Shown in pieces: positions 46,185 to 57,729 of a stretch of 64,000 nucleotides of DNA. The position numbers and the translations under genes are program-made. Numbering within the stretch: position 1 is the stretch's first letter; each line of letters begins with the position of its first letter. Origin of the DNA: Triatoma infestans (Eukaryota; Arthropoda; Insecta; Hemiptera; Reduviidae); contig JAAEAF010003085.1 in NCBI GenBank assembly GCA_011037195.1, positions 48,273 through 112,272 on the forward strand, given 5' to 3'. Under the pieces are notes generated by a model. That model was not told the DNA's origin and made no database searches. It was given only the letters and a program-made list of their open reading frames with translations.

Positions 46185-46780
46185 CTACTAAATCACACTT
46201 GACGTAACGCATCTACCTACCACAAGCATGGGAAGATCAAGATCCGTCAACCTTAACTCCCTGGAGGTGTAGGGACAGTTTTGTACAGGAATATTATAAA
46301 GAGACTAGCAGACTCAAAAATTTTAGACTTCAAGAACATCCCGTCTTCAAGGAAATATCAGTTCCGTTAAGTCCTTGCAGTATTCTGGTCTTAATTAATA
46401 TTACTGTCAGTCATCTCTTCTACATGTTCTTTGGCTAATCCCACAAAAACCTCATTACATCCACAAATTCAAACTTAACGTATTCCGCTTAGTTTCTCTA
46501 CGTATCCTCTACACTCTACATGATGTGGCAAGGAATGGAAGTAGGCGAAAGGCAAAACCAACCCACCTCCCTCCCACCTTTAAGACACACGAGTCATCTT
46601 TACGATCATCATCGCAAATCCTTGGCCACCACGAAACCATTCCTCAGCTCGCGACCACGGAGCATCATTCTACTGGTTCACGATACCGTGGTTCCATTTT
46701 GAAGAGGGACCTAAGTCCACCACTTAAAGGCCTGGAATTGTCACTGGCTTGGCCATTTACAAGCCCAAAACCTGCCCAAA
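46185..46780. other. GC-balanced stretch, unassigned
   Basis: Two overlapping frames are open on the plus strand and one on the minus strand, but none resembles a known protein. The right part overlaps a SINE body. A decayed repeat is the likely explanation. Confidence 0.3.
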
Positions 46781-46784
46781 ACCT

Positions 46785-46880
46785 ACAGCTCGGTGAACAG
46801 TGCTGTCTATTTCGAGAGAACATTGGCAATACACTGAGACGCCGCCGGGTGCCAATTGACCCATAGATGTTGAAAAACAA
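46785..46880 (+). mobile_element. SINE type 1 body, diverged fragment
   Basis: CTACAGCTCGGTGAACAGTG, AACATTGGCAATACACTGAG, GCCGGGTGCCAATTGA and CATAGATGTTGAA follow the order seen at 4070-4155 and 32605-32710. Divergence is high. Confidence 0.4.
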
Positions 46881-46924
46881 ACTTCATATTCCGACTAGGT
46901 ACCACTACCGCGTGCGATAAAAAG

Positions 46925-47260
46925 ATTTTGATCAGCAATCGTCGACCGGAAGTCCAACATTACTAAATGTTTTTTTTTTTTAAATGTTTCGTGATTTTTT
47001 TTCAAAATCGGCTCCAACAATTTTCTTTTAATTTCGTATACTATCTACACACATAAATTTTACTTTAATTTGCAACATTTATAAAAAAGAAAAGCATTGC
47101 TTTTAAATAGTTTAACGGAATTGGTGGTGTTAAATTTTGAAATATATTGGGGTTGGTTCCATGTTATTGGCGCGCTCACTTTCCTAATTGCCAAAGTTGA
47201 TAGGTACTTTTCCCCCTCCAGCTATCCTTCGTTCTAACATATAAACGAAGGAGCAAAAAT
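46925..47260 (-). mobile_element. CA-repeat family, internal module
   Basis: GTCGACCGGAAGTCCAACAT, TTTTTCAAAATCGGCTCCAA and a TTTAATTTCGTATACTATC block match modules on the minus strand. Neither end is present. Confidence 0.5.
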
Positions 47261-47264
47261 TTGA

Positions 47265-48515
47265 AATTTATAGGGAATTTGTCATTTTATTTATAATTGT
47301 ATTTATTAACCTGTTAGTAAGTGGATGTGGTGGTGGGCTGAGAGACTATAGCCGCTATTATTTTAAGACGTCCTCTACCATTCAAAAAACTGTGGAAAAT
47401 TATTTATTTTTAAAGTTGAAGATGGCTTTACTAACATGAAGAATAATCTATAAATAAAATTATGTTAGAAAGAAAATTATCTTTTCAATAGAAAAGTCAA
47501 GAATAGTTTTCTTCTTTTTTTTTATTAATATTCCTTTATATCCTTCAAAGGGGAAGGAGAAAAACTTATCTTTATTCTGTAGACTCAAACAGAAAGTAAC
47601 AGGAGATATTTTCCAAATAGTGATTTTTGCAGAAAAGAGATATTAAAGAAAAGTGCCTTTATATCTGTGAAAAATCAATTTGAAAACTTTCCCTTTGAAC
47701 AAAAAAGTAAATAAATAAAATTAAATAGTTAAAAATAACACTTTCCTGTTTCCTCTTCTCAATTTTCATTCATAACTTTTCCAAAAAAAGAAAATTACAT
47801 TTATTTATCTTTCAAAATAAATCGAAAAAAATCATAAGCGAAAAACATTTAGATTTCAATAAGATGATCTATTTATTACGTTACTAGAATTATAATCGAA
47901 TAAATAAAATGTCCAATAATTTTTGAAAAACCTCACATATCTACAGTCACCTCTAGTTCTATATCAAGATTAAAAGAAATTGTATAAATTGGCATATTTT
48001 CAAAGAAAATTGGGAAAGGGGGGGGGGAATCTTTCCAAATTCTGGACCGTATCGATTTTAATCGAAACGTTATTGTGGGAATCTTCTATGCTTTCTGCTT
48101 TCTATGCTTTCTCTAGTTCTTTCTCTCTTTTATTCTCTCGTAAATACCCATCAACTACAACCAATAAATTGCCCCGAAATGTACGAGACTTATACTCGCG
48201 CTAATTATTATATTTGTTTCTACAATAAGAGGAAGTAAAAACAGGTAAGACGACATTTATGCTAACATCTATGTGAATGTTGCCTAATGAAAAGAGGAAG
48301 GTTGGTTACCTTTCAGAAAGATTGTAAAACATTGAGTTAAATTTAAGCAAAATTATATTTTTTTTATATAATATATTAAATTTATTGTTAAATTGACTTT
48401 AAAATGTTAAAACAAATATTTAATTTAAGATATGCTATTTTACATTAATATTATTTGGTGGCAATACGGTTGTTATTTTTATTCACTAGAATTATGTACT
48501 ATACAATAAATAAGT
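47265..48515. other. AT-rich DNA with a G9 run
   Basis: A run of about nine G lies at 48020-48028. No gene was seen. Confidence 0.5.
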
Positions 48516-48519
48516 TATC

Positions 48520-48985
48520 ACTGACTCTGGGATACATGGTGTGAGGGACTTGTGGTAGTGAGATATCTTCCAGTGAATGTACTCCTAAGCACTATTTAAC
48601 TTTCACTGGCCACTGAAATATAGTCGCGAGACCAACGGTGTTTCACCTGTCTCAGGGGTGGGGGTGGCGAACAGTCTTTGAACGAGGGGATTAGAATGGG
48701 CAGTGCTGAAATCATGGAATTTTTGGTAACGTTATTTGACTTTTTGGGATACAAAAGGAACATTAATACGGTCGGTAGGTGGGGTTATATTAGTAACATA
48801 AACTGGGGCGTTTGAGATTCGAGAAAGGACTTTGTGTTGGGAGGACTGGATGCGATTGTAAGAATTGGGATTGCTTGGTTGAACCCCAAAACTCGTATCT
48901 GCATGTCCAAAGGGGCTTTATTATTGTGTTATAAATTAGTCTTTTGTAGTTCAGGGAAAGTTTGAAACATTTTTCAAGTAATCTA
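48520..48985 (-). mobile_element. Jockey-like retrotransposon, RT C-terminal region (decayed)
   Basis: The minus strand reads LNYKRLIYNTIIKPLWTC, RYEFWGSTKQSQF, then after a frameshift RIQSSQHKVLSRISNAPVYV and TNITPPTDRINVPFVSQKV. This is the K-P-x-W-T-x-G-x-x-x-W-G to Q-x-K-x-L-R-x-I-x-N-A-P-W-Y-V-x-N block of Jockey-type ORF2 proteins, followed by D-x-x-I-P. The catalytic part is absent. Confidence 0.8.
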
Positions 48986-48989
48986 GAGA

Positions 48990-51055
48990 TTAAAAAACAT
49001 TTATTCTCTTAGGTAGGAAAAATAAATTTATTTTCAGTATCAGTTGGTTTCAAAACATTTATGAACCTTGAAACTAGGTCGTTACCATGTTTAGTTTATT
49101 GTTTTCATATGTATTTAAGAGTTTTCCAAATTAAGATGTTATCAATACCACTTAATCATGAGAGCATAAAGTATTGGCCAAATATTAAGGTTTGTTTGGT
49201 TATTTTAACTATACATAGTTTTTATAGACCATATAATCGTTTAACAGCAACATATAATTTTCCCCAAAAAATGGACAACTTACGTCAATTGCTAAATAAA
49301 TGGTTCATATGCATAGTTCGTGTTTAAAATACAATTATAAATAGGAGAGATAGGGTGGTAAAAAAGAGAGATATGAGAAACTAAAAACAAACAGACAAAC
49401 AAAAAAAAAAAACAACTTAATAATTCGATCTAAAATTTAATTACGGATATAAAACAAAAAAAATCAGCAAAAAACATTTTGGAGGTCACATTACGGTGTT
49501 TTGTTTTTTTAATGGTTTATGTGGTTATACGCATTGGTTGCCCACAAAAACCTAAAAAGGTTCTCGTATTTTTACTTTTTATTTAAAAAAAAAAAAAAAA
49601 AGCAATTGATAAACAGACAGACACTGGTCAATGCAGGCAAATTATTCACGACAATTTGAGGTCATTCACATGCTTACGGCAATCACATGCCGTACCAAGT
49701 TATACGGTTCCACCATCTACACAATATAAAGGGAACAATATGTGCAGAAATAATGCAAAAGTTTAACAGAAAATTGTGTATTGGAAATAAAATAAAACAA
49801 TACTAGATAGTCTTTTGAATGTTTCACGCCAGATTTCTCTCCTCCCCTCACTTTATTTGATCACATACAGAGTCCATTTAATCAATCCCCCACTCCACGT
49901 GATCAGTATGAACAACGTAAAACTTTTACAACTTATTTTTCAAATTGAATTATAGAAAGTTATATAAATTTTCATTGTCTTACCATCGTAAACGCTTCAT
50001 TGCAGTGACTATACGTTACTATGGGAACTACATGTCCATATAAATATTTATAGACCCAATATAAATTCAATGCTGAAATCCCAATATAATACAATGTACA
50101 AATCCCCACTTAATGTCTGGTGCCAATTGCGCCATACATTATTACATTACCTCCATAACATTTACACTAACTTACGACGTGTTTAATATCTATAATTAAT
50201 ATGGTAATAATTTATTAATACATATATATATATCCACAATATGTAGGCGTTACAAATAATAATTATTTGCAATATTGTAAGGAGATGATAAAAAAAAAAC
50301 TACTATAAAGACTATTTTCTGGTTTTTTGTTTCTAAAAAAGGAAACAACATCCTTTTTTCTATATTTAATTAAAATTTAATGCAGGATGAAGGCAATTGT
50401 TGCACGTGACATTAATAGACACTGTTGTACATTATAAACTAATGACCTTGTCTGATGAGTAATAACAATTGCATACACTAATATCGTATAATGCAACTTA
50501 TTATATATCATGTAATTTAATGCAAAATTACACACACGCACACACACACACGCGCGCACACACTCTTAAATGCATAACTGCAAATGCATACAGACCCCAC
50601 GCACCAATAATTTCAGTAAAACTATTAATCATCAAGAAGGCTGCGTTTAAATGAACAGAAGAAAAGAAAAAAAGTCTTTAATTGAATGAAACACACGCAC
50701 GTAGTATGTTAGTTTCAATAAAAACTCATTACGGCTTCTTTGATTAGTGACCTAATTAATACAACAATTGCGTACAAAATCGATTGGAAGTTAATAGATT
50801 TTTTTGGCTACAAATTGTTAAAAAGGTTGACAGAATAAACTTTGAATATTTTGAAAAAATTAGACGTTAGAAAAAAGGGTTTTTTTGTTAATAAAATCTC
50901 TTAAAAACTAGAAAAAAAAAAATAGCAATTTTCTTTAAAATTGCAACGTTACAATGTCTAGTTGGGCTGGCTATAAACATGGTGGTGGGGATTTTCCTCG
51001 TATACCTGAATAGCCTTATGTGGATCACTCTATATCAAAACTAACAAAGCTTGGG
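48990..51055. other. AT-rich DNA, CA/CG microsatellite at 50530
   Basis: A compound CA and CG run lies at 50530-50562 and an A run at 49588-49602. A plus-strand frame at 49061-49327 has no recognisable domain. Confidence 0.45.
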
Positions 51056-51059
51056 CAAA

Positions 51060-51711
51060 TTTAAATTCAAAATAATTAACAATAAACTCCAATTACCCTC
51101 TAAAATAAACTTTTTCAGAAAAAATATTACAAAATTAATGATAATTTCTATGTATCTCTGCAGCAAGCATTCCAGATTAAAGAAAATCGTTCTAGTAGTT
51201 TTCGAGAAAATTCCAAAAAAACTCAAAACCTATTCTATACTTCCGGTTAACCGATTTTCTTCAAATATGGAATTCCATCAATGCTTCAAATGTGTAAAAC
51301 CATATATTATACTGAAGTGGTACTTTATATGAAAGCATGACGCTATTGTTACCCTAGAACTTCCAAAAACTCAATTTTCCTATGAAAATGCTTCATATAA
51401 AAGTGATAGGTATTTATATGTGTAGATAGATAGTATACGAAGTTAGAAGAAAATCGTTGGAGCTGTTTCCCAGAAAATTACGAATAACTGAAAAAAAAAA
51501 AAACATTCGGATGATCAATTTTGTCCGAAATCTTCGTGTCTGATTAGGTGGTAGGGTGTAAACGAGCTTCCTGCGACTTTTCGTTTTACACACAGACAGA
51601 CCATTTGCTAAAAATATGTTTTAACTAGTGAGGGGACACCAAAATGTTTTTCCGAAAATCTGGCACCATGGCAATACTTCCTCTTATTAAGAGTAAGCGC
51701 TAAGAAAAAGT
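51060..51711 (+). mobile_element. CA-repeat family copy, 3' two-thirds
   Basis: Modules with ATTAAAGAAAATCGTTCTAG, CTTCCGGTTAACCGATTTTC and CTCAATTTTCCTATGAAAAT lead to CACACAGACAGACCATTTGC and an end CCTCTTATTAAGAGTAAGCG. The end hairpin carries a small insertion. Confidence 0.65.
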
Positions 51712-51730
51712 AATGCCTATAGATGATAAC

Positions 51731-52570
51731 ATCAGACACATTTTCCGTGGTAGCCTGCTTCAAAAAAAAAATCAAGTATACATGCGTACATGGAGAGTGA
51801 GTGTATGTGAATGTTGTGTAAAGAGGTGGAAGGCCGAGTGGAATGCATAGTTATAAATATGCATACGTATATGTGGTATATGTACAAGTATCATATATAA
51901 TATATATAAAATACATATATAATTATGGTTTATAGCATGATATATATATATGATATGATTGTATGTGTATATACAATATATACATGTGGTGTATATATGT
52001 AAAATGTATGGTATATGTTTAGTATATGTAGGTACTGTAATATATATAGTGTAATATATTACATAGTTATAAATATTATAAAAAATGCTTAGTATGCTTA
52101 TGTGTATTTAATTTTTATTATTTTAATCGCTTAGTTTTAAATCGTAATTAATGGTGTTAGCTTGAAATCGTTATTTAATTTAATTTTAAAGTTATTCTGA
52201 TTATTTAATTGTCATGTGGATCTCCCTCCAACAAGAGAGTTTAAAAATTAGACCCCCACGTGTTGTTTCAATTTTAAGGAAAATTTGTCCCTTTAACAAC
52301 CCAAACGTGTTCCTTTCCCACCCAGCTACCATGACCACAGGTCCTCCGTTTGACCTAGTTTAAGAGTTTAGTTTTGTAATACAATTAAAAAGATCAGTCA
52401 GCGTATAAACTGAATTTGCTCTGTGTAAGTCTGTGCTTTCAGACTGTCTGACAAACGCATCCTGAAGATGGGCGAACGCCCGAAACCGGTCGATGACCAC
52501 AAAATGAAGCAGGCTACTATGGAAAATGTCTCTGATGCTTTCCAGCTCGGCGGAACCAACCACCACACAA
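51731..52570 (+). mobile_element. Family A element with a long non-palindromic centre (copy 6)
   Basis: A 32-bp left remnant (ATCAGACACATTTTCCGTGG, TAGCCTGCTTCA) starts at the usual short-arm terminus and then stops at a run of A. A complete long right arm lies at 52396-52570, ending CGGAACCAACCACCACAC. Between them are about 630 bp, mostly TA-rich and later GC-balanced (52205-52370), with no protein motif. It could be a less reduced Penelope-like copy or two fragments split by an insertion. Confidence 0.55.
52458..52495 (+). ncRNA. Hammerhead ribozyme-like core (family A, intact)
   Basis: CATC (52458-52461), CTGAAGA (52462-52468), T, the hairpin GGGCGAACGCCC (52470-52481), GAAA (52482-52485), GTC (52489-52491) and GATG (52492-52495). 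Every base equals the core consensus of the family. It is not opposed by a complete left arm here, so its RNA would not be trapped in the long foldback duplex. That makes it the best candidate for an active copy. Confidence 0.6.
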
Positions 52571-52624
52571 CAAATATAGATAATTTCGTATAGAAAACCC
52601 TTATTGGTGATTATTACTCAAACG

Positions 52625-52735
52625 GAATAACAAATTTGTACGTACCGTGATTTTTGGTTTTAACGAACAGATAATTTCGAAAAACTGTCACGATAGCAAT
52701 TCTTCATCTTATAGCAATGAAAGAACGAAATAAAA
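52625..52735 (+). mobile_element. CA-repeat family 3'-end fragment
   Basis: ACAGATAATTTCGAAAAACT, GTCACGATAGCAATTCTTC and CTTATAGCAATGAAAG match the terminus. Confidence 0.45.
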
Positions 52736-52754
52736 TGGGCTAAAATCAAGGATT

Positions 52755-53360
52755 CCAAAGAATAACCTAACGTATGTTACTTAGCTCCCCGAAAATACAC
52801 TTAAAATCTATCAACCTCCCCCCAAAAAAGTTTCAAAATAAAGTGCTAGTTTCATAGACTTGCAGTCAGCATTCAAAGTTTAAGGTAAAAATTGTTGAAG
52901 AAGTTTTCCAGGAAAAATCGAAAAACTCAAACGTAAATCTATAAAGACGCAACTTTTGGTTAACCAGAATTCCTCGAAATTTGACATATTTACAATACGT
53001 TTAATTTGCCTTTATATTATATAGGCAGAAGAATTATTGATTATACATTACAGGATAAGATTAACTTTGCAGCTTCCACAGGATTGTCCAATAATAATTT
53101 TTCTGGTAAACTGTTTTAATAAAAATGGTAGATATTTGTGTATGTAGAAAGCACTGGAAGTAAATCGCCATTTCCGGATGTCAGATCAAGACCAAAACCT
53201 TAATGTCAGATTTGGTAGCGATAACTAAACAGAATATGAAGTTAAAGCTTCTTGTAATTTTTCGATTTGGAGATATATTATTCACAACCACTCACCTAAC
53301 ACACAACCCACTTTCGGACTCAGGGAATCCCAAAGCTTGCATAATTCCAGAAATTAGATA
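52755..53360 (+). mobile_element. CA-repeat family copy, modules
   Basis: CCTCCCCCCAAAAAAGTTTC, TTTTGGTTAACCAGAATTCC and CGCCATTTCCGGATGTCAGA blocks and a CACTCACCTAACACAC remnant follow the family order. The end is missing. Confidence 0.5.
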
Positions 53361-53364
53361 CAGC

Positions 53365-53615
53365 AATAAAAAAGAGAATGTATTAACAACAAAAGAAAAA
53401 CATGATTCAATTCCTTTTTCCAAAATACATAAACTACTTGCAATAAATGCAGGATACATTTTATTTATATATTAATTTATATCAATAACTGTAAATTAAT
53501 ATAAATTAATTAATTACATACATAATGTTTACACTCCCACATACAATTGTATAAATGTTACTTTCAATGTTTTTAATTTTGTGTTAATGTTAATATTGAA
53601 CTGATGATGCTAATA
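53365..53615. other. AT-rich DNA, nothing recognised
   Basis: No feature was seen. Confidence 0.5.
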
Positions 53616-53618
53616 ATT

Positions 53619-53619
<1 letters not shown>

Positions 53620-53668
<49 letters not shown>

Positions 53669-53702
53669 GCGCACGCGCGCGCACGCATATATATATATAT
53701 AA
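53620..53702. repeat. Compound AC / CG / TA microsatellite
   Basis: About 32 bp of AC is followed by about 34 bp of mixed CG and CA, then about 16 bp of TA. The alternating purine-pyrimidine order is continuous, which favours Z-DNA. It is not associated with a CA-repeat family copy. Confidence 0.85.
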
Positions 53703-53936
53703 ATTCTGAGCAATCTGATATTCAATCTTTATGTAACTTCTCCATACATATATATTAATATATATACATAAAATTATTAAATAACTCAATTAATCATTAC
53801 TTTACAAAAACTGTTAATTAATTATAAATTATATTATTTTTTAAAATTTCTGTTAAACGTTTATTCCTTGGCTTTTGAGAATATATTTCATTTCAGTTCT
53901 TGCCCTTTTTCAATTACTTAACAACTATTGAATAAG

Positions 53937-54093
53937 TGGGTGGTTTCGCATTTACTGGATAACATCTGGCATTTCATCCGTTGTGCATGCATATTTCTGA
54001 TGTTCCTGACCTGTTTCGGATTTTCATCCATTGTCAGAGTAAGGTTATAAAGTTCGTGTAGAGAGATGACTTCAGCTTAATGTTTCTGTTTCG
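53937..54093 (-). mobile_element. Family B foldback, single long arm (copy 4)
   Basis: GTGGGTGGTTTCGCATTTAC, TGGATAACATCTGGCATTTC, TGTTCCTGACCTGTTTCGG and TTCGTGTAGAGAGATGACTT follow the family B left arm. The minus-strand core reads CTGACAA, T, GGATGAAAATCC, GAAACAGGTC, so G8 and one stem III base are altered. No right arm follows. Confidence 0.6.
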
Positions 54094-54109
54094 CACTACA
54101 TTTGATGAT

Positions 54110-54880
54110 TGTATGCGGGACGTTATATTATAAACCTTTTCAAGATTATATTACACGTGGGCAAAATTAGGTCTCGCCCTCTTTTCTCCAGCCTTTTACG
54201 TGCAAGATGGATGTACAAGTTATAGTTGTACTGTTATCCACCTTGTTTCCGAGCACAAAAAAAATAACAAAAACGCTGACGCGATTTCAACCCAAAACCC
54301 CAAGTGTTTTGTATGATAACGACCAGGGAATCCTAAAAAATCAAAGCAGAGTTATCTATGAGTTACATCGTAGATCGTCCTACCCGCAAGAGCGACTCCT
54401 AACGCCCAATTGCGGTACACATTCCAGAGCTTTCAGCTATACAATGGCTTCAGCACCCGTCCTTCACAAAAGCCCAAGACTTAACTGATTATGTTTCCTC
54501 CTATATATGTTCCCTGGTTCAACGATTTTTTTTTTGTCTTGAGAGAGATATTACTGTAATAAATCGTTTCAGAAATATAAAAGGACCTATCGCAAATCAA
54601 ATTCCGCTATGTTAATAATAATTCTAAACTTCAAATATATAAAAAACAAGGATGTTCAGCCTACGCAGAAATATTTGCACTGGAAATTTATAAATAGAGA
54701 AACTTTCGAACTGGAATACAAACAGATATTTATGTACAGCTAATCAATATTCTTTTTTCTTTTTTTTTAATAAAAATAAATAAATGAATAGAAATAAATT
54801 GTAGTTAAAACTTTATTTAATATTTATAAATTAGCCTATATTAGAATTTGCATTATAAATAATTTGATCTAAAAAAACAC
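54110..54880. other. Intergenic DNA, nothing recognised
   Basis: A plus-strand frame at 54207-54488 has balanced composition but no motif I know. It may be a decayed repeat. Confidence 0.4.
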
Positions 54881-54884
54881 TCAG

Positions 54885-55590
54885 TTTTTACAGTTATAAT
54901 TGACATACTTTACTTCAAAACTTATAATTTTTATCAAATGATTAGTAATTTTCAATATTTTTTGATGGGGTATAAACTTTCCAGCCACCCAACCCCACCA
55001 AAACCTTAATTTTCTCAGAAGTGTAGTTTCAAACAATAGTGATAGAGGTCTCTATATGTATGGTTAGAATTCTAATGAAACCCGTAAGCCTCTCTACGAG
55101 AAAACCGCAGAAAACTAACTGAAGACACTGACACAGTTTACAGTGAAATGATGCACTTCCGGTGAATTCATTCTCTTCAAAATCGGAATTTTTAGCATCA
55201 TATTTCATTCCTCCCCCAAAACCATTTTCAAATGAATTTTCCCAAAAATAAATGTGTCAAATGAAAAGTCGCAACTGTTTTTATGTGTAATTAATATAAT
55301 AATAAGTTTAAAGAAAATCATTGGAGCCGTTTTTTCAAGAAAATCTCAAAAAAAACTGAGAAAACAAAAAACATGTAAAAGCGATTTTGAACAAAAACCT
55401 TATTGTTTGGTCCCATGATATCATTTAAAATAAATAAATATCAAGTTTGAACATCCTGTTATTTTCCTTTTTTTTCTGAGTTAAGCTGACCACACATAGA
55501 CAAATTTCTTCCTCAGGGGACCTCAAATTTCCAGTGAAAACTCAACATTGAAAATTTCACGAGATCGCAGTAAGAGAATTTAAACAAAAC
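54885..55590 (+). mobile_element. CA-repeat family copy, diverged
   Basis: Blocks TACAGTTATAATTGACATAC, GATGCACTTCCGGTGAATTC, AAAGAAAATCATTGGAGCCG and CAGGGGACCTCAAATTTCC, ending GATCGCAGTAAGAGAAT. The CA tract is lost. Confidence 0.6.
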
Positions 55591-55687
55591 AAAAAAAACA
55601 AATCACTTCAATTCTTTTCCGTTAATTTGTTACGACTGAAGTAAATTTAAAAATAATAAAGCAATTATTTGCAAATTTAGCTGAATG

Positions 55688-55740
55688 GAAATAAAGATAA
55701 CCTTCTAAATAAAGATAACCATATGTAAATAAAGATAACC
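55688..55740. repeat. Three copies of a 14-bp unit
   Basis: AAATAAAGATAACC occurs three times with spacers of 4 and 6 bases. Confidence 0.85.
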
Positions 55741-55789
55741 TTCCTCTGATGATGACAATAATAACAATAAGACCTATAAAATAGTCCAA

Positions 55790-55985
55790 TCATTTTTGTT
55801 TGCAACTTTTTTTTCCTAAGAAAATTGATTTTAAAGACGTTTCGAGGTGAGTGGAAGATCTCTTAGTCCCCGCCCTAAAAAAGTAAAAATTTTAAATTTG
55901 AGAAAAGTTTTTCAATTATAATTTTTACGTAACTATGCAAATTTTGCAGTAAGAGAGGGTCGTGTGAATATTTTTATTCCAGATA
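55790..55985 (-). mobile_element. CA-repeat family 5' fragment
   Basis: The start read on the minus strand (TTTGCAGTAAGAGAGGGTCG, TGTGAATATTTTTATTCCAG) and part of the first module are present. Confidence 0.5.
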
Positions 55986-55989
55986 AATA

Positions 55990-56925
55990 CAGTAAATTTT
56001 TTACATCTGCTCGCATTTTTTTTTATATATGTATATTAAACAATTTAATAGCTGATCTATGCACAATTATTAACATCATTAAATCACTTAAATTGTGCTC
56101 AGAACATTAAAAAAAAAAAAAAAAATCTCTCTTGGCCGCATATTAATTGGGCGGAGAAACATTTGCATTAAAGAAATTTATATTAAAATAGTGTATATAA
56201 ATTAATAAATCATAAATATTAATATATAAAAATAATTTTACACTGAATCTAGAACGAGTGAGAAAGAATGAATACATTTTGGCATTATTCCTAATAAGTA
56301 ATTTATTTTCTTAAAAGTATAATTTTAAAATTATGTTGCAATGAAAGAAATACAAATGTTGTGCATGCCAAATCATGCCAAATGTTGCATTTATTTATTT
56401 ATTTATGGTATAGGAGGGAGGGTTAAAAATCTAATTTGAAATATTGATATGAATTATGGACGTAGAATTGTTTTGAATTTATAAAACTATTGCATTTATG
56501 CAATGTCTGTAAGGGAATAAATTTATTAACAAATGCCATCTACTTAATAAATAAATCAGTCTAAAAAGAAAGAAAAAAATCATCTGCCTGCATTTAGACG
56601 TAAGAACACTATTACAGTAGTAATCACCGATATATCTTTCCACGAAAAACTAACGTAACTAGTTACAATCATTTTTTTGATAACTAGTAACGAAAAATCT
56701 TAATTTCAATTAAAATGTACCGCTAATAAGTATGTAAAAGGATCTCATCCCAATTTTTTAGGATTTTCAAATATTTTACAATGTTAACTTCTGTAAATCT
56801 AAATATAGATTGATAAATATTAATATAGATTGATATTTTTATAAATATATACAATAAAAATGTAAAGAAATACCAACGTAATTAATATCATAACCTTCTT
56901 ACAGATTGTTTATTTAGGGATGTTT
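55990..56925. other. AT-rich DNA, nothing recognised
   Basis: A run of 17 A lies at 56109-56125. No gene was seen. Confidence 0.5.
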
Positions 56926-56929
56926 GGGA

Positions 56930-57725
56930 TAAGGCTAAGGAAAAATATGCAGGGAAAAAGTGGGAAAAATCCTACAGCTTAAGGGAAATATTAATAGAGA
57001 ATGTGCTTCAATCTTTTGTGCCTGTAATTTGTGGAAGAATATTTTGCTGCAGTATGCCTTGAAATGACAGTCTAGAGTGGTGACGAGATTCAGGACACGA
57101 TTAAGGACGAAGAAATATACTGGAATTATAAAAGATTTTACATGTGGATTTGAACGATATTAGCGTGTCGTAGTGAGTCAGTCGCAATGGTTAGGAATTT
57201 GTTTTGGATAATTTGGATTAGTTTTTTGACGTTCCGGCTACTAGTCAGGCTTCAGGCGAAGGAAGCGTAGAATAATATCGGTCTAAAGACGACATTGTAC
57301 AGTAGGAGTTTGTTTTGTTTAGTAATTTTTGAGTCGCGTAAGAATTAGGGGAGAGTAGTCTTATAGTCATTTTTCCAGTATTCACTTCGTCCTGTACATG
57401 GGTCGGAGAAGTTCAATTTGTTGTCCAGAGTTATCCGGGGTACTTGACGTTGATGGGCCATAGGATCAAATTATTGTTTGTATTTAATTTGTCTGTTCAT
57501 TGTAGGTCTACGTTTAGTAACAGTATAGCGTTACTTTTGTCCTGATTTATTTTTACTCTCTACTTAGTGCAGTATTTTGTCAGTTTGTTTATTACTGATG
57601 TTATGTCTGTTAGTTATAATGATATGTACAGTGCAACATCATCCGCATAAGGTCTAGGTTGCTTTAAGAAGGTTCTTAGGAAGAGGATTAATGTAGGGTG
57701 ATGAATAATATGGATCTAGGATAGA
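56930..57725 (-). mobile_element. Jockey-like retrotransposon, RT domain remnant with YADD
   Basis: The minus strand from 57720 reads SPYINPLPKNLLKA then RPYADDVALYIS, the RT catalytic block (Y-A-D-D with the hydrophobic residues around it). It continues LTDITSVINKLTKYC, a stop, INQDKSNAILLLNVD, then VPRITLDNKLNFSDP, and NKLLLYNVVFRPILFYASFA followed by SRNVKKLIQIIQNKFLTIAT. This is the palm-to-thumb order of Jockey-type RT. Several stops and shifts exist. It is truncated at both ends and no endonuclease is seen. Confidence 0.85.
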
Positions 57726-57729
57726 TCAT

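Noticed and set aside
46525..46866. Overlapping open frames on both strands near a GC-balanced stretch
   Set aside because: Frames in several registers at once indicate composition and not coding; the right end overlaps a SINE body.
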